Positions 52,068-61,469 of a stretch of DNA of 64,000 bases are shown here, in pieces (position 1 is the first letter of the stretch; the number at the start of each line of letters is the position of its first letter). The translations under genes were made by a program, and so were the position numbers. Source of the DNA: Desulfopila inferna (lineage in GTDB: Bacteria > Desulfobacterota > Desulfobulbia > Desulfobulbales > Desulfocapsaceae); assembly GCF_016919005.1 (NCBI RefSeq), contig NZ_JAFFQE010000005.1:186001-250000 (forward strand), in the 5' to 3' direction. The notes beneath the pieces were generated by a model. It worked only from the letters and a program-made list of their open reading frames with translations. It had not been told where the DNA came from and searched no databases.

Positions 52068-52766
52068 ATGCCGGGTACTTTGACTGATGCTCCCCGATTG
52101 AGAAACAAACATCACGTGTTTACAGGAAGGAAGGATGCTGGCCGCTATCTCGCCGCAATGTTGAGCAAGTATGCTCATCGATCCGAAACCATGATTCTTG
52201 CCATCCCCTCTGGAGGTGTACCGGTGGGATTGGAAATGTCCGGTAAGCTCGATCTGCCTATGGATCTGGTAATTACCCGAAAAATTCAGATTCCCGGCAA
52301 TACCGAGGCGGGATTCGGCGCCATGACTATGAATGGTAAGGCCTTTATAAACCGGGAACTCCTTGACAGCCTGCATTTAAGTGAGGCCCAAGTCAATATG
52401 CAGATGGAAAAGGTACGAGGGGAGCTGCAACGCAGAAACGTCCGCTTCCGAAACAACAGACCTCCTCCGGACCTTAAAGAAAAGGTGGTTATCCTGACTG
52501 ATGACGGCATTGCCTCCGGATTCACTATGCTGGCAGCCATAGACATGGCTGTAGACCATGGTGCTAAAAGAATCGTAGTGGCTGTTCCCACGGCACCTAT
52601 CTCCTCCATCTTTCGCATTGGAGGCAGAGTTGAAGAAATTTTCTGCGCAAATGTTCAGGACTACGGTGCGTTTGCGGTAGCCGATGCCTATAAGCGCTGG
52701 CGTGATCTGGAACCGGAAGAGGTGGTTGAAATGCTGCAGCTGTGTGGCTTACCGACGACTGAATAG
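52068..52766 (+). CDS. Phosphoribosyltransferase-family protein
   Basis: 232 aa. The PRPP-binding motif VVILTDDGIASGFTM is near residue 144 and the fold has AIPSGGVPVGLEMSGKLDLPMDLVITRKI before it, as in the large, poorly characterised PRTase family often encoded beside stress genes. Start at 52068 with GGGAGG eight bases upstream. Substrate base unknown. It follows the DNA glycosylase closely and may be in the same operon. Confidence 0.85.
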   Translation: MPGTLTDAPRLRNKHHVFTGRKDAGRYLAAMLSKYAHRSETMILAIPSGGVPVGLEMSGKLDLPMDLVITRKIQIPGNTEAGFGAMTMNGKAFINRELLDSLHLSEAQVNMQMEKVRGELQRRNVRFRNNRPPPDLKEKVVILTDDGIASGFTMLAAIDMAVDHGAKRIVVAVPTAPISSIFRIGGRVEEIFCANVQDYGAFAVADAYKRWRDLEPEEVVEMLQLCGLPTTE

Positions 52767-52856
52767 CTCTGAAGGAAACCGCTCGCCCTCTTCCCGCAAG
52801 GGTTAGGCGCAGTAAATTAAAATTGAGAGAAATTTCTAATCAGGGAGAATGATATC

Positions 52857-53720
52857 ATGAGCATCGACAAAGACAGACAGCAGCCCTCTCAGCATCAGGA
52901 CAAACAACCGGGCGAGCGCTCTAAAATGACTCCCCTGCCCAAAACGGAAGATGACGATTATCGTCCCAGCGGCAAACTGCTGGATAAGGTGGCTATCATC
53001 ACCGGTGGAGACAGCGGTATCGGCCGGGCTGTCAGCATACTTTTCGCCAAGGAAGGCGCCGACGTTGCCATTGTCTATTATGATGAGCACGAGGATGCTC
53101 GTGACACTCAGGAGCGTGTCGAGAAGACCGGGCGCCGGTGCATTTCCATCTCCGGAGATCTCGGCGATCCATCTTTTTCTCAGGTAGTTGTTGAAAAAAC
53201 CCTCGATACTTTCGGCACCCTTGATATTTTGGTCAACAATGCCGGGGAACAGCATGCCTATCAGAGCATAGCCGATGTCACGCCGGAAGATCTCCAGCGT
53301 ACCTTTCAGACCAATATCTTTTCCATGTTCTATATGATCCAGTCTGCACTTCCCGCACTTGGAGAAGGGAGCATCATCATAAATACAACCTCGGTCACCG
53401 CCTATCAGGGTCATCCTACCCTGATACCATATGCCTGTACCAAAGGTGCGATTACCACGCTGACCCGCTCTCTTGCCATCAGTCTTGCCGAAAAAAACAT
53501 CCGGGTCAACGGGGTAGCCCCAGGCCCAGTCTGGACCCCATTGATCCCGGCAAGTTTTGATGAAAGCAAAGTGGAAAGATTTGGTAAAAATACCCTGCTG
53601 GGTCGCCCCGGCGAGCCGGTGGAGATAGCTCCATGTTATCTTTTTCTAGCAACTGAGGGCGCATCCTATATGACCGGACAGGTCCTTCACCCTAACGGGG
53701 GCCGTATCATCAATGGCTGA
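52857..53720 (+). CDS. SDR-family oxidoreductase, YghA-like
   Basis: 287 aa. NAD(P)-site GGDSGIGRA near residue 50, NNAGEQHAY near residue 127, catalytic Ser in NTTSVTAY and the Tyr/Lys pair in PYACTKGA near residue 195. The N-terminal 40-residue extension with GERSKMTPLPK is characteristic of the YghA/YhdF group, aldehyde or alcohol dehydrogenases linked to oxidative and general stress. AGGGAG precedes the ATG. The next gene overlaps slightly or starts just downstream. Confidence 0.93.
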   Translation: MSIDKDRQQPSQHQDKQPGERSKMTPLPKTEDDDYRPSGKLLDKVAIITGGDSGIGRAVSILFAKEGADVAIVYYDEHEDARDTQERVEKTGRRCISISGDLGDPSFSQVVVEKTLDTFGTLDILVNNAGEQHAYQSIADVTPEDLQRTFQTNIFSMFYMIQSALPALGEGSIIINTTSVTAYQGHPTLIPYACTKGAITTLTRSLAISLAEKNIRVNGVAPGPVWTPLIPASFDESKVERFGKNTLLGRPGEPVEIAPCYLFLATEGASYMTGQVLHPNGGRIING

Positions 53721-53742
53721 ACCTTTTGACCGGAGACTACCT

Positions 53743-53988
53743 ATGCCTACCAGTAAAATAAAGGACGAGAAACAATACCAGGCCCTGCGTGATCAGGGAA
53801 CGAGCAAGGAAAAAGCCGCCAGAATTGCCAACAGTCCCAAAAAACAGACAGGTAAAAAAGGCGGAAGTGCAGGAAAATATGAACAATGGAGCAAATCGGA
53901 GTTATATGAAAAAGCCAAAGAAGTCGGCATAGAGGGTCGTTCAAAAATGAGCAAAAGTGATCTTATTGATGCTCTTCGGCATCACTGA
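53743..53988 (+). CDS. Small SAP/Rho-N-domain protein (DUF7218-like)
   Basis: 81 aa, highly basic. Segment 1 (KIKDEKQYQALRDQGTSKEKAARIAN) and segment 2 (YEQWSKSELYEKAKEVGIEGRSKMSKSDLIDALR) form the two helical motifs of this family; segment 2 is like the Rho N-terminal/SAP fold and may bind nucleic acid. Start at 53743 after CGGAG. It lies right after the SDR gene and probably forms part of the stress response. Family name is from memory of the pattern. Confidence 0.8.
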   Translation: MPTSKIKDEKQYQALRDQGTSKEKAARIANSPKKQTGKKGGSAGKYEQWSKSELYEKAKEVGIEGRSKMSKSDLIDALRHH

Positions 53989-54052
53989 TCCTTACGCTAG
54001 AGTTGCGGGCACTGCTGTGGGTCGGTATCGATTCAATCGACCTGCCGAATTA

Positions 54053-54310
54053 TCAGAAAATAATTACTCCGATTATACCTAAAACAGAAAGTCCCAGCCC
54101 GAACACACCAAGGAGAATTGCTAGAATACTGATCAGTCCGCCTCCGATTTTCGGAGAGGCGGAAATGATCACTCCGATTATTCCCAATACAATAGTTAGA
54201 CAAGCCGTGAGGAGCCCCCATATGGGACTTCCGGAAAAAATGAGAATAAAGCTGATTACAGCAGAGATGATAGCGATTGTTGCAGCAGTTCCTGCCTTTT
54301 GGTTTTCCAT
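54053..54310 (-). CDS. Small membrane protein of unknown function
   Basis: 85 aa with two or three long hydrophobic stretches rich in Gly, Ile and Leu (about 12-30, 33-50, 58-85) and no other motif. Start at 54310, supported by AGGTC nearby; the longer frame (54463) is unlikely. Surroundings are stress-related genes. The 481-bp stretch from 54311 to 54791 contains no other gene I can support. Confidence 0.6.
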   Translation of the reverse strand: MENQKAGTAATIAIISAVISFILIFSGSPIWGLLTACLTIVLGIIGVIISASPKIGGGLISILAILLGVFGLGLSVLGIIGVIIF

Positions 54311-54791
54311 ACAGAAGACCTTTGCATTTTCAGGTTCAAGAGAAAAACTTCCTGCGGTCGATGCCTCTTTTGCTCTTAACAGATTGACCGAAGCTGCTAT
54401 GAAATTCCAGGAAATATCAGGATATATTAGTTTTATGATAAGGTGAAGTATGTGTACTGTCAATGAGGTTATGAATGCGACTGGCTCTCCTCCGAATCTG
54501 CTCCTGATAGCACCACTCTACAATTCGTCCAGAAATAGTTTGTAGCCAAGACCATGTGTCGGAGAAAGTCATAATCTTTCCGTGTAAAGCCATTCACCTC
54601 ATGGCATATTTCTTGCTTTTCAATGATAAAGAGAGCCGAGCCGCAGGGAAATAAGATACCGATCGAAGATTCGATGATCTGTATCAGCTTTCTTTTCGCC
54701 TTTACGGCGTGGCGGCAGATGGCTATGCAGGACCACGCATGGCCCAAGCCGTCAATAAATCAGGTATTCAAGTCTAAAAAAGGAGAATATC

Positions 54792-55094
54792 ATGGAATTG
54801 AAAGATTATTGCCGCAATGTCGAAATGGAACTGACAAACTGGAAATCAAAACTATATGATATCATCAGGAAAATGGATACTGCACCGACCGGTGAAAAAG
54901 AGAAGATGTATGAAGAAATAAACGGCCTCCACATTCTACTGACCGAACTGGAAGATCGCATCGACGGTCTGCGCACTTCATGCCCTACGGAATGGCAGCC
55001 CGAGCATGAAGAAATAAAAGGGAAATTTGAGGAAATAAAAAGCCGCTACCAAGAAGCAGCAAAGGCCAAATTCGATTATGACTTCGGCGGCTGA
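54792..55094 (+). CDS. Small helical protein, possibly coiled coil
   Basis: 100 aa, rich in Glu and Lys with heptad-like spacing (KSKLYDIIRKMD, EKEKMYEEINGLHILLTELEDRIDGLR, EEIKGKFEEIKSRYQEAAKAKFD). No membrane segment or motif. AAGGAGAATATC precedes the ATG. It resembles short hypothetical proteins seen in sulfate reducers; no function is known. It and the next gene may be related in role. Confidence 0.65.
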   Translation: MELKDYCRNVEMELTNWKSKLYDIIRKMDTAPTGEKEKMYEEINGLHILLTELEDRIDGLRTSCPTEWQPEHEEIKGKFEEIKSRYQEAAKAKFDYDFGG

Positions 55095-55428
55095 TATCTT
55101 TAGTCGCCATTCGTGATTGATATTTTAAGCCGGCTCTATTCCTTCGAAGGAAAACAGCATACAACCTTTGCTCTGCTAGAAGTAAGTCATAGCATTACGG
55201 CCATGACGGCAGGCGATATTTCTTTCCGTCATGGCTGAACTACCTCAAGCAGTCGAAGCTTTGTATAGGGAACATCCTGCTGATCTGATTTCCTGCAAAA
55301 GTGGAATCGTCCGAGATAATCGGATTATCTCAAATTTCTACCCGGCGTTTTTAAAGCGACTAGCCGTCGGTAAGATTCTTTTAATCGTACAACGATTAGA
55401 CAAAGGAACTTTAAGTAGGAGAAAAACC
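55095..55428. other. Gap between the two small helical-protein genes
   Basis: 334 bp with no supported gene; the in-frame extension of the downstream gene to 55231 has no ribosome site and no conserved pattern. No repeat copy or hairpin stands out. Confidence 0.45.
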
Positions 55429-55725
55429 ATGCATTCATCTCCCTATCATGACCTTATCGAGGATAAGATAAGGGAATGGCGAACCGAAATTGAAAAACTT
55501 GACGAACGGATGCTTAAGGGAAAATTCGCGACAAAAGAACAGTCGGGTACCATGATTGATCGACTCAATGCAGCAGTCAACACCGCAGTCCTTGAACTCC
55601 GCGAGCTTGAGAAAAAAGAGCAATCAGGAAATACAGCGACCATGAAGGACAGAATGTTGGAGATATTCGATTCCGTAGACAAGAACATCAGGTCCCATGA
55701 GAGCAAAACACCTTTTATGCTCTGA
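55429..55725 (+). CDS. Second small helical protein
   Basis: 98 aa from the ATG at 55429, chosen for its TAGGAGA site 8 bases ahead. Sequence SPYHDLIEDKIREWRTEIEKLDERMLKGKFATKEQSGTMIDRLNAAVN and ELRELEKKEQSG suggest helical hairpins. No known motif. Separated from the first helical gene by 334 bp and followed by a hairpin terminator. Possibly a stress-induced chaperone-like or regulatory protein; this is a guess. Confidence 0.6.
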   Translation: MHSSPYHDLIEDKIREWRTEIEKLDERMLKGKFATKEQSGTMIDRLNAAVNTAVLELRELEKKEQSGNTATMKDRMLEIFDSVDKNIRSHESKTPFML

Positions 55726-55812
55726 GTAGCAACGCCACACCTTCTAGACGACAGGCTCCTCCGGCGCTGAAGAATGCCGATGCCTCTTTGAGCCTGCGGC
55801 AGGCCGTAAAAC

Positions 55813-55842
55813 AACAAGCCGTTCCGACAGGAACGGCTTGTT
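55813..55842. terminator. Bidirectional terminator between the convergent genes
   Basis: Perfect 13-bp stem AACAAGCCGTTCC / GGAACGGCTTGTT with a four-base loop GACA, placed between the small helical gene (+) and the FKBP gene (-). A T-rich tail is present on the plus strand (TTTACTT) and, on the minus strand, GTTTTACGG. Confidence 0.8.
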
Positions 55843-55884
55843 TACTTCAGATAATACAGAAATAAAGCAATGAAGGGTTTTCAG

Positions 55885-56592
55885 TTACTCAACAATCTCG
55901 AGCAACTCCACCTCAAATATCAGTACGGAATTCGGTTCGATAACAGGAGGTGCGCCTCTCTCTCCATAGGCAAGCTCAGGCGGAATGACCAGTCTGTATT
56001 TTGAGCCTACATTCATCAACTGTAATGCTTCACTCCAACCGGCAATAACCTGATCCGCCCCGAAAACGGCGGGCTCGCCACGCTTGACTGAACTGTCAAA
56101 TTCCGTTCCGTCTATCAATGTTCCGACATAGTCGACTTTAACCTGATCGGTAGCCTTGGGCTTGGGGCCATCGCCTTCCTCCAGCACTTTGTACTGAAGT
56201 CCGCTCTCTGTTGTGACTACTCCCTCTTTTTCTTTATGTTCTTCAAGGAATTCAGTGCCTTCTTTAATGTTTTCTTCTTTTATTGCAGCAAGTTGTTCCT
56301 CTTGCTTGGCCTGCATTTCCTCTCCGAACTGTTTCTGGACAGCAGCTATTTCATCAGCACCTAATCGAGGCTCGTTTCCCTGAAAGGCATCCTCGAGTCC
56401 CTGGAGAAGAGCTTCAAAACTAATTTCTTCTCCAATTCCTTTAAAATAATTACCGACATCAAGCCCCATGCTGTAGCCGAGTTTTTCCTGGAAACTTTCC
56501 AGAGCAATAGCTTCTTTTTTTGCCTCCTCAGCCCACACTGTTGACGGTAAAACAAAAATACAGGCCAATATCACCCCTGCTAATTTCTTCAC
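55885..56592 (-). CDS. FKBP-type peptidyl-prolyl isomerase, secreted (FkpA/Mip-like)
   Basis: 235 aa. Start is GTG at 56592 with AAGGAG six bases ahead; this gives a clean signal peptide (KKLAGVILACIFVLPSTVWA). The N-terminal dimerisation domain (LGYSMGLDVGNYFKGIG, then QKQFGEEMQAKQEEQLAAI) precedes the FKBP domain (about 135-235: VKVDYVGTLIDGTEFDSS, VIAGWSEALQLMNVGSKYRLVIPPELAYGERG). It folds proteins in the periplasm. The longer ATG frame at 56670 lacks a signal-like start. Confidence 0.92.
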   Translation of the reverse strand: MKKLAGVILACIFVLPSTVWAEEAKKEAIALESFQEKLGYSMGLDVGNYFKGIGEEISFEALLQGLEDAFQGNEPRLGADEIAAVQKQFGEEMQAKQEEQLAAIKEENIKEGTEFLEEHKEKEGVVTTESGLQYKVLEEGDGPKPKATDQVKVDYVGTLIDGTEFDSSVKRGEPAVFGADQVIAGWSEALQLMNVGSKYRLVIPPELAYGERGAPPVIEPNSVLIFEVELLEIVE

Positions 56593-56781
56593 ATTATTCT
56601 CCTTTTTAGTCATAATTCCAATCTGATCAAGTCTATCGTGTCTTTTATGATAAACATCCAAACCATTCATACAAGACGGCCTCTTCTTAAAACATTTCCC
56701 ACTTATATACTCCTAACAGTTAATGGCATTTATATTTTTGGAAGGTTCTGAGATTATGGGTGTGACGTGAAGACCGCGGCA

Positions 56782-56811
56782 TTAGTGCCTTACTCTTGAA
56801 AAACGGCCACA
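56782..56811 (+). repeat. Weak relative of the etfA/tetR tandem unit
   Basis: TTAGTGCCTTACTCTTGAAAAACGG resembles TTAGTACCTTACTCCGAAAAAATCGG at 17160 (about 20 matches of 26). Only the start of the unit is present; it may be chance or a remnant. Confidence 0.3.
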
Positions 56812-56827
56812 GTAGAGATGCGGCAGA

Positions 56828-57274
56828 TCACATTTCTATAATGGAAACGCCTTTATTTTTTCTATTGAGATTATCATTTTGCGAGAGCAACGGCAATCGT
56901 CGCAGTAACGCTCTTGTTGCTCCGGTCTTTTTTGAGAAAAGCTCACCTGCAATATAGCTCCGTATAGTATTGTGTTCTTTATAAAAATCAAGCATTTTCC
57001 GACACTCAGCCCGAATTCGGCCGCCCTTGCCGCTGGCTCCATAACCATGAATAACGGTAATGACGCTGATCTCGTCATTTTTTGCTCTTTCCAGCTCCCT
57101 TGCCAGCTTCGCCAGAGCCTGCTCGACCGTAGGCCGTCCATATTCTATGTTGATTATGCGGTGAAAGCTCGTGGGTCTTTTCAATCTCCCGCCGGACTGT
57201 CTGGTCCCGCAAAAGGGACAGATGGATGAGTCGATACCCATCTCGTTTCCACACATTTCGCAAACATCTTCCAT
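56828..57274 (-). CDS. Zinc-ribbon and Smr-like domain protein
   Basis: 148 aa. Two CxxC pairs at the N-terminus (CEMCGNEM, CPFCGTRQ) make a zinc ribbon; the rest (HRIINIEYGRPTVEQALAKLARELERAKNDEISVITVIHGYGASGKGGRIRAECRK) fits the small MutS-related (Smr) endonuclease fold with the HGYGASGKGG loop. Function: probable nucleic-acid nicking, unproven. It lies ahead of the RelA/SpoT gene on the same strand but 164 bp away. Confidence 0.82.
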   Translation of the reverse strand: MEDVCEMCGNEMGIDSSICPFCGTRQSGGRLKRPTSFHRIINIEYGRPTVEQALAKLARELERAKNDEISVITVIHGYGASGKGGRIRAECRKMLDFYKEHNTIRSYIAGELFSKKTGATRALLRRLPLLSQNDNLNRKNKGVSIIEM

Positions 57275-57438
57275 ACCGCGTACTCACCTGCTTTCCAAGC
57301 AATATTTTGGGCGTCGAATTATTTTGTTAAAACTGTCGTAGAAGCCGCCTTATTCGTGCGGTTTCCAAAAAAGAGATACTGATTTCTGCTTATGAAATCA
57401 AGGCGAAGTGATCCTTTAAACCGACATCTTCTTCCGGA

Positions 57439-59619
57439 CTATTTTCTCCTGACCGATATGACGTGCGTCATCTGACGCAGATGCTGGTTGATGATCTGCA
57501 GGTGCTCAAGGTTTTCTACCTCGACTGTGATGCGAATGTCAGCGGTATCCACTGGTGTTGTGTGTGCGGATATTTCGACAATATTGGCATTGTCCGAACT
57601 TATGGCTGCACTGATCTCGGCAAAAATGCCTCGCTTATTTTCGGCACTGACCAGGAGTTCCACCCGGTGCTGACGGTTGGATGTATTCGACCAGGAAACA
57701 TCGATCCAACGCAGCGGATCGGTCTGTTTAAGATTGAGACAGTCCGCCTTATGTACCGAGACTCCTCGCCCCATCGTTATAAAGCCGATGATATCATCAC
57801 CGGGTACCGGATTACAGCACTGGCTGATTTTAACCAGCATATCATCGATGCCGTCAATCTGAATAATGGCATCGGAACCTTCTGCAGGTTTTCGGGGGGT
57901 GCTGACATATACCCCGCTCTCTGCGGGTGTCAATGAGCTTTCTATCGCCTCTTTTTCCTGCCGCACTTCAGTGGGCAGCAGAAATTTCTCCAGATGCTGG
58001 ACAGTAATCGTCCCGGATCCGACCTTTACCAGCATATCATCAAGAGAGTTGCAGTGAAGTTGCTTGAGCAGAAGCCTGATATGGCCGCTCTTCACCATCT
58101 TTTTTAAAGTGGTGTTATTCTTTTTCAGCTCGCGTTCACAGATTTCCCGCCCCAATTTTAATGCCTTCTCCTTCTCTTCCCGCCTCAGCCAGGAGCGTAT
58201 GCGGGACCTGGCCCTGCTGGTTTTTACCAGATTGAGCCAGCCCCGCCTGGGGGTCTGGGAAGGAGAGGTTATAATTTCGACAATATCACCATTCTGCAGT
58301 TGATATTTAAGGGGAACCAGGCGACCATTCACCTTTGCTCCGGTGCAGTGGTCACCGACCTCGGAATGAATGGCATAGGCGAAATCGATAGGACAGCTCT
58401 CCTTGGGGAACTCCTTCACTTCACCGTTCGGGGTCAGAGCGTACACATCGGGATCATACAGCTCACCCCTGACGCTGTCGAGAAACTCTTTGGGGTCTTC
58501 GACTTCCTGCAGAGCGACCACCAGCTTTTTCAATTCCCTGAAAAGCTTCATGTCGTGCTGCTCTGCTTTCTGTCCTTCCTTATAGGCCCAGTGTGCCGCC
58601 ACACCTTCCTGGGCAATCAAGTCCATCTGCTCGGTACGTATTTGTATCTCGATGAAATGCCCCCGCGGTCCTATAACCGTGGTGTGCATGGACTGATAGT
58701 TGTTTGATTTAGGTACGGATATGAAATCTTTAATTCTTCCCGGCACCGGGGCCCAGTTGGCGTGGATGGTTCCGAGGGCCTCATAGCATTCATTCAGGGA
58801 GTTGACAATAATGCGGAAGGCAACCTTGTCGTAGACATGTTCAAGAGGTATATTCTGAACGATCAATTTTTTATAGATAGAGTAGAGATGTTTCGGTCGT
58901 CCTATTATCCTGGTCGGTTTAATGCCGCTGGCATGGAGTTTTTCATTTAAGATGCCGATTACCTCGTCGACATAGATTTGCCTCTCTTCAAGCGAGCTCT
59001 CCAGTTTGCGGCTCAATTCTGCAAACTCGTCAGTATGCAGAAACTTGAAGGCCAGATCCTCCAGCTCCCTTTTCATCCAGTCTATACCCAGCCTGCCGGC
59101 AAGGGGAGCGTAGAGATCCATGGTTTCGCCGGCAACCTCACGCTGCTTTTCCCGGTCAACAGCTTCGAGCACGCACATATCCTGAAGACGGTCGGCCAGT
59201 TTAACCAGCAATACCCTGACATCGGAAGCAATGGCCAGCAGCATCTTACGCACGTTTTCCGCCTGGTGGGCAAGTTTACTGTTGTACTGCATGTCGGTAA
59301 TTTTTGTCGAACCATCGACTATCTGGGCAACCGATGCACCAAACTTTTCACGCAGTTCATCGGTGGTGACACCATGTTTCAATACACCATGGAGAAGCCC
59401 TGAAAGAATAGTATCCAGATCAAGCTTCATGGAGGCCAGAGTAGAGGCAACCTCAAGGGAATGGAGGATGTAGGGCTCGCCGGAAAAATGTTTTTCTCCC
59501 TGGTGAACCTCCTCCACAATGTCCCAGGCCCGGTCAATAGGGGAAAGATCAACCCCCTGAAGGTGATTACCGGCAAGGACTTTAAGACCGCGTGTATTTA
59601 TCGTTGGAATCTGTAACAT
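57439..59619 (-). CDS. RelA/SpoT-family ppGpp synthetase with degenerate hydrolase site
   Basis: 726 aa: HD-fold domain (about 40-195), synthetase (about 230-345), TGS (about 395-455), helical region and C-terminal ACT. The hydrolase signature HDxxED, at residues 77-82 here, reads HGVLKH, so the catalytic Asp and the Glu-Asp pair are lost. The synthetase has YKKL, VYDKVAFRII and SNNYQSMHTTVIG plus EIQIRT, all intact. This should be a monofunctional RelA-like enzyme that binds the ribosome through TGS/ACT. AGGTGG precedes the ATG. Confidence 0.9.
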   Translation of the reverse strand: MLQIPTINTRGLKVLAGNHLQGVDLSPIDRAWDIVEEVHQGEKHFSGEPYILHSLEVASTLASMKLDLDTILSGLLHGVLKHGVTTDELREKFGASVAQIVDGSTKITDMQYNSKLAHQAENVRKMLLAIASDVRVLLVKLADRLQDMCVLEAVDREKQREVAGETMDLYAPLAGRLGIDWMKRELEDLAFKFLHTDEFAELSRKLESSLEERQIYVDEVIGILNEKLHASGIKPTRIIGRPKHLYSIYKKLIVQNIPLEHVYDKVAFRIIVNSLNECYEALGTIHANWAPVPGRIKDFISVPKSNNYQSMHTTVIGPRGHFIEIQIRTEQMDLIAQEGVAAHWAYKEGQKAEQHDMKLFRELKKLVVALQEVEDPKEFLDSVRGELYDPDVYALTPNGEVKEFPKESCPIDFAYAIHSEVGDHCTGAKVNGRLVPLKYQLQNGDIVEIITSPSQTPRRGWLNLVKTSRARSRIRSWLRREEKEKALKLGREICERELKKNNTTLKKMVKSGHIRLLLKQLHCNSLDDMLVKVGSGTITVQHLEKFLLPTEVRQEKEAIESSLTPAESGVYVSTPRKPAEGSDAIIQIDGIDDMLVKISQCCNPVPGDDIIGFITMGRGVSVHKADCLNLKQTDPLRWIDVSWSNTSNRQHRVELLVSAENKRGIFAEISAAISSDNANIVEISAHTTPVDTADIRITVEVENLEHLQIINQHLRQMTHVISVRRK

Positions 59620-59637
59620 ACCACCTACCTATATTTC

Positions 59638-61347
59638 TCAGAGAGTTGCCTCAGCGACTCCTTTAACAATATAGGGCACCACGTCTGCAACCACTATTTC
59701 CTCAGTGACACCATCGCAGCGCCGCCGTATCTCAATCACGCCTTTCTGGGCGTAACTTTTGCCGACGGTAACTCTATAGGGAATGCCGAGAAGATCGGCG
59801 TCCTTAAATTTCGCTCCGGGCCTTTCGTCGCGATCATCAAGGAGTGTTTCAATCCCCTGATCCAGGAGATCCTGATAAATCTTTTCCGAAGCTGCTGTAA
59901 TCTCGTTATCCTTGAGATCCAGGTTGAGAATAATCGCTTTATAGGGGGCCAGAGGCACAGGGAAAATAATACCGTTTGCATCATGATTCTGTTCAATGGC
60001 TGCGGCAACTACCCTGCTCACTCCGATACCATAACACCCCATCACAAAAGGCTTTTCCTGGCCTTCATTGTCTTGAAAAACAGCACCCAAAGCCACCGAA
60101 TACGAATCCCCCAGCTTGAAAATATGGCCTACTTCAATACCTTCGGTAAGCTCAAGTTTTCCGCTACATAAAGGACAGAGGTCTTCAGTTGTTACCTGGC
60201 GCAAATCAGCTATGGATTCAACTTCGAAATCGCGGTGCATATTGACGTTTTTCAAATGAAAATTCTTTTCATTGGCGCCGGTGACGAAATTTCGCATGGC
60301 CTCCACCTGCTGATCGGCAACCAACCGGATCGAGCCGCCTACAGGGCCGAGATATCCACTGGAAACACCTGTGGCATCGAAGACTTCCTTGTCTTCAGCC
60401 ATAACGATATCCGTGGCCTTGAGCAGGTTTTTGAGTTTTACCTCTTCCACTTCATGATCACCGCGCAGCAGGACTCCAACAGGCTCTCCATCTGCCAGAT
60501 AAACCATGGTCTTGACCAGTTGCTCCGGGACGATATCCATGAACTTGCAGACCGCCTCAACCTTGCGCTTTCCGGGTGTTTCCACTTTTTCCATGGCCGA
60601 CAGTTCAATGGAGTTATCCAGCTGGGGTGCGGCAACCCGAGCTTTTTCCATATTCGCGGCATACTCACATTTTTCACATATTACAATAGTATCTTCGCCG
60701 GTTTCGGCAAGGACCATGAATTCATGAGAGAAACTGCCGCCGATAGCTCCGGAATCGGCTTCCACGGCACGAAAATCCAAGCCACAGCGCTTGAATATTC
60801 GGTTGTAGGCGTCGTGCATCTTTCTATATGAAATCTCGGCCATCTGATCATTCATATCGAAAGAATAGGCATCCTTCATGATAAACTCTCTGCCCCGCAT
60901 CAAGCCGAAGCGCGGACGAACCTCATCACGGAATTTTGTCTGAATCTGGTAGAGATTGAGGGGCAGATCCCTGTAGGAATGCACATCGCGGCGGATGATA
61001 TCGGTAATCACTTCTTCATGGGTCGGGCCCAGACAGGACTCCCGTTCGTGGCGGTCTTTAAAGCGCAGCAACTCCGGTCCATATTTTTCATACCTACCGG
61101 ACTCCTGCCAGAGATCGGCAGGCTGCACCATCGGCATCAACAGTTCCTGTGCTCCTGCCCTGTTCATCTCTTCTCTGACGATTTCTTCAACCTTGCGTAT
61201 CGCGGCAAGACCATAGGGCAAGTAAGTATAGATGCCCGAGGTAAGTTTTCGCATAAACCCGGCGCGCAACATCAGTCTGTGGCTGACAACCTCGGCTTCT
61301 GCAGGGTTTTCCTTAAGAGTGGGAAGTAATGATTGTGAATATCGCAT
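59638..61347 (-). CDS. proS: Prolyl-tRNA synthetase
   Basis: 569 aa, class II, the long bacterial type. Motif 1 region YLPYGLAAIRKVEEIVREEMNRAGAQELLMPMVQP, motif 2 FRDEVRPRFGLMRGREFIMKDAYSFD and motif 3 GCYGIGVSRVVAAAIEQ are present. The YbaK-like editing domain is inserted at about 225-390 and the anticodon-binding domain closes the protein. It is 18 bp from the RelA/SpoT gene. Confidence 0.97.
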   Translation of the reverse strand: MRYSQSLLPTLKENPAEAEVVSHRLMLRAGFMRKLTSGIYTYLPYGLAAIRKVEEIVREEMNRAGAQELLMPMVQPADLWQESGRYEKYGPELLRFKDRHERESCLGPTHEEVITDIIRRDVHSYRDLPLNLYQIQTKFRDEVRPRFGLMRGREFIMKDAYSFDMNDQMAEISYRKMHDAYNRIFKRCGLDFRAVEADSGAIGGSFSHEFMVLAETGEDTIVICEKCEYAANMEKARVAAPQLDNSIELSAMEKVETPGKRKVEAVCKFMDIVPEQLVKTMVYLADGEPVGVLLRGDHEVEEVKLKNLLKATDIVMAEDKEVFDATGVSSGYLGPVGGSIRLVADQQVEAMRNFVTGANEKNFHLKNVNMHRDFEVESIADLRQVTTEDLCPLCSGKLELTEGIEVGHIFKLGDSYSVALGAVFQDNEGQEKPFVMGCYGIGVSRVVAAAIEQNHDANGIIFPVPLAPYKAIILNLDLKDNEITAASEKIYQDLLDQGIETLLDDRDERPGAKFKDADLLGIPYRVTVGKSYAQKGVIEIRRRCDGVTEEIVVADVVPYIVKGVAEATL

Positions 61348-61469
61348 TATCGTTAGCCAGATTATTGTTAATAGTTATGAAGCAGTTAGGTCCTGAGTTC
61401 CACGATCATTTTTAAACTATCTCAAGATTGAGTCAACAGGAATCGGACACGCTCCGTAAACGGGCTGCT

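Noticed and set aside
54469-54747. 92-codon minus-strand frame before the first helical-protein gene
   Set aside because: It needs a TTG start without a ribosome site and shows no family pattern.
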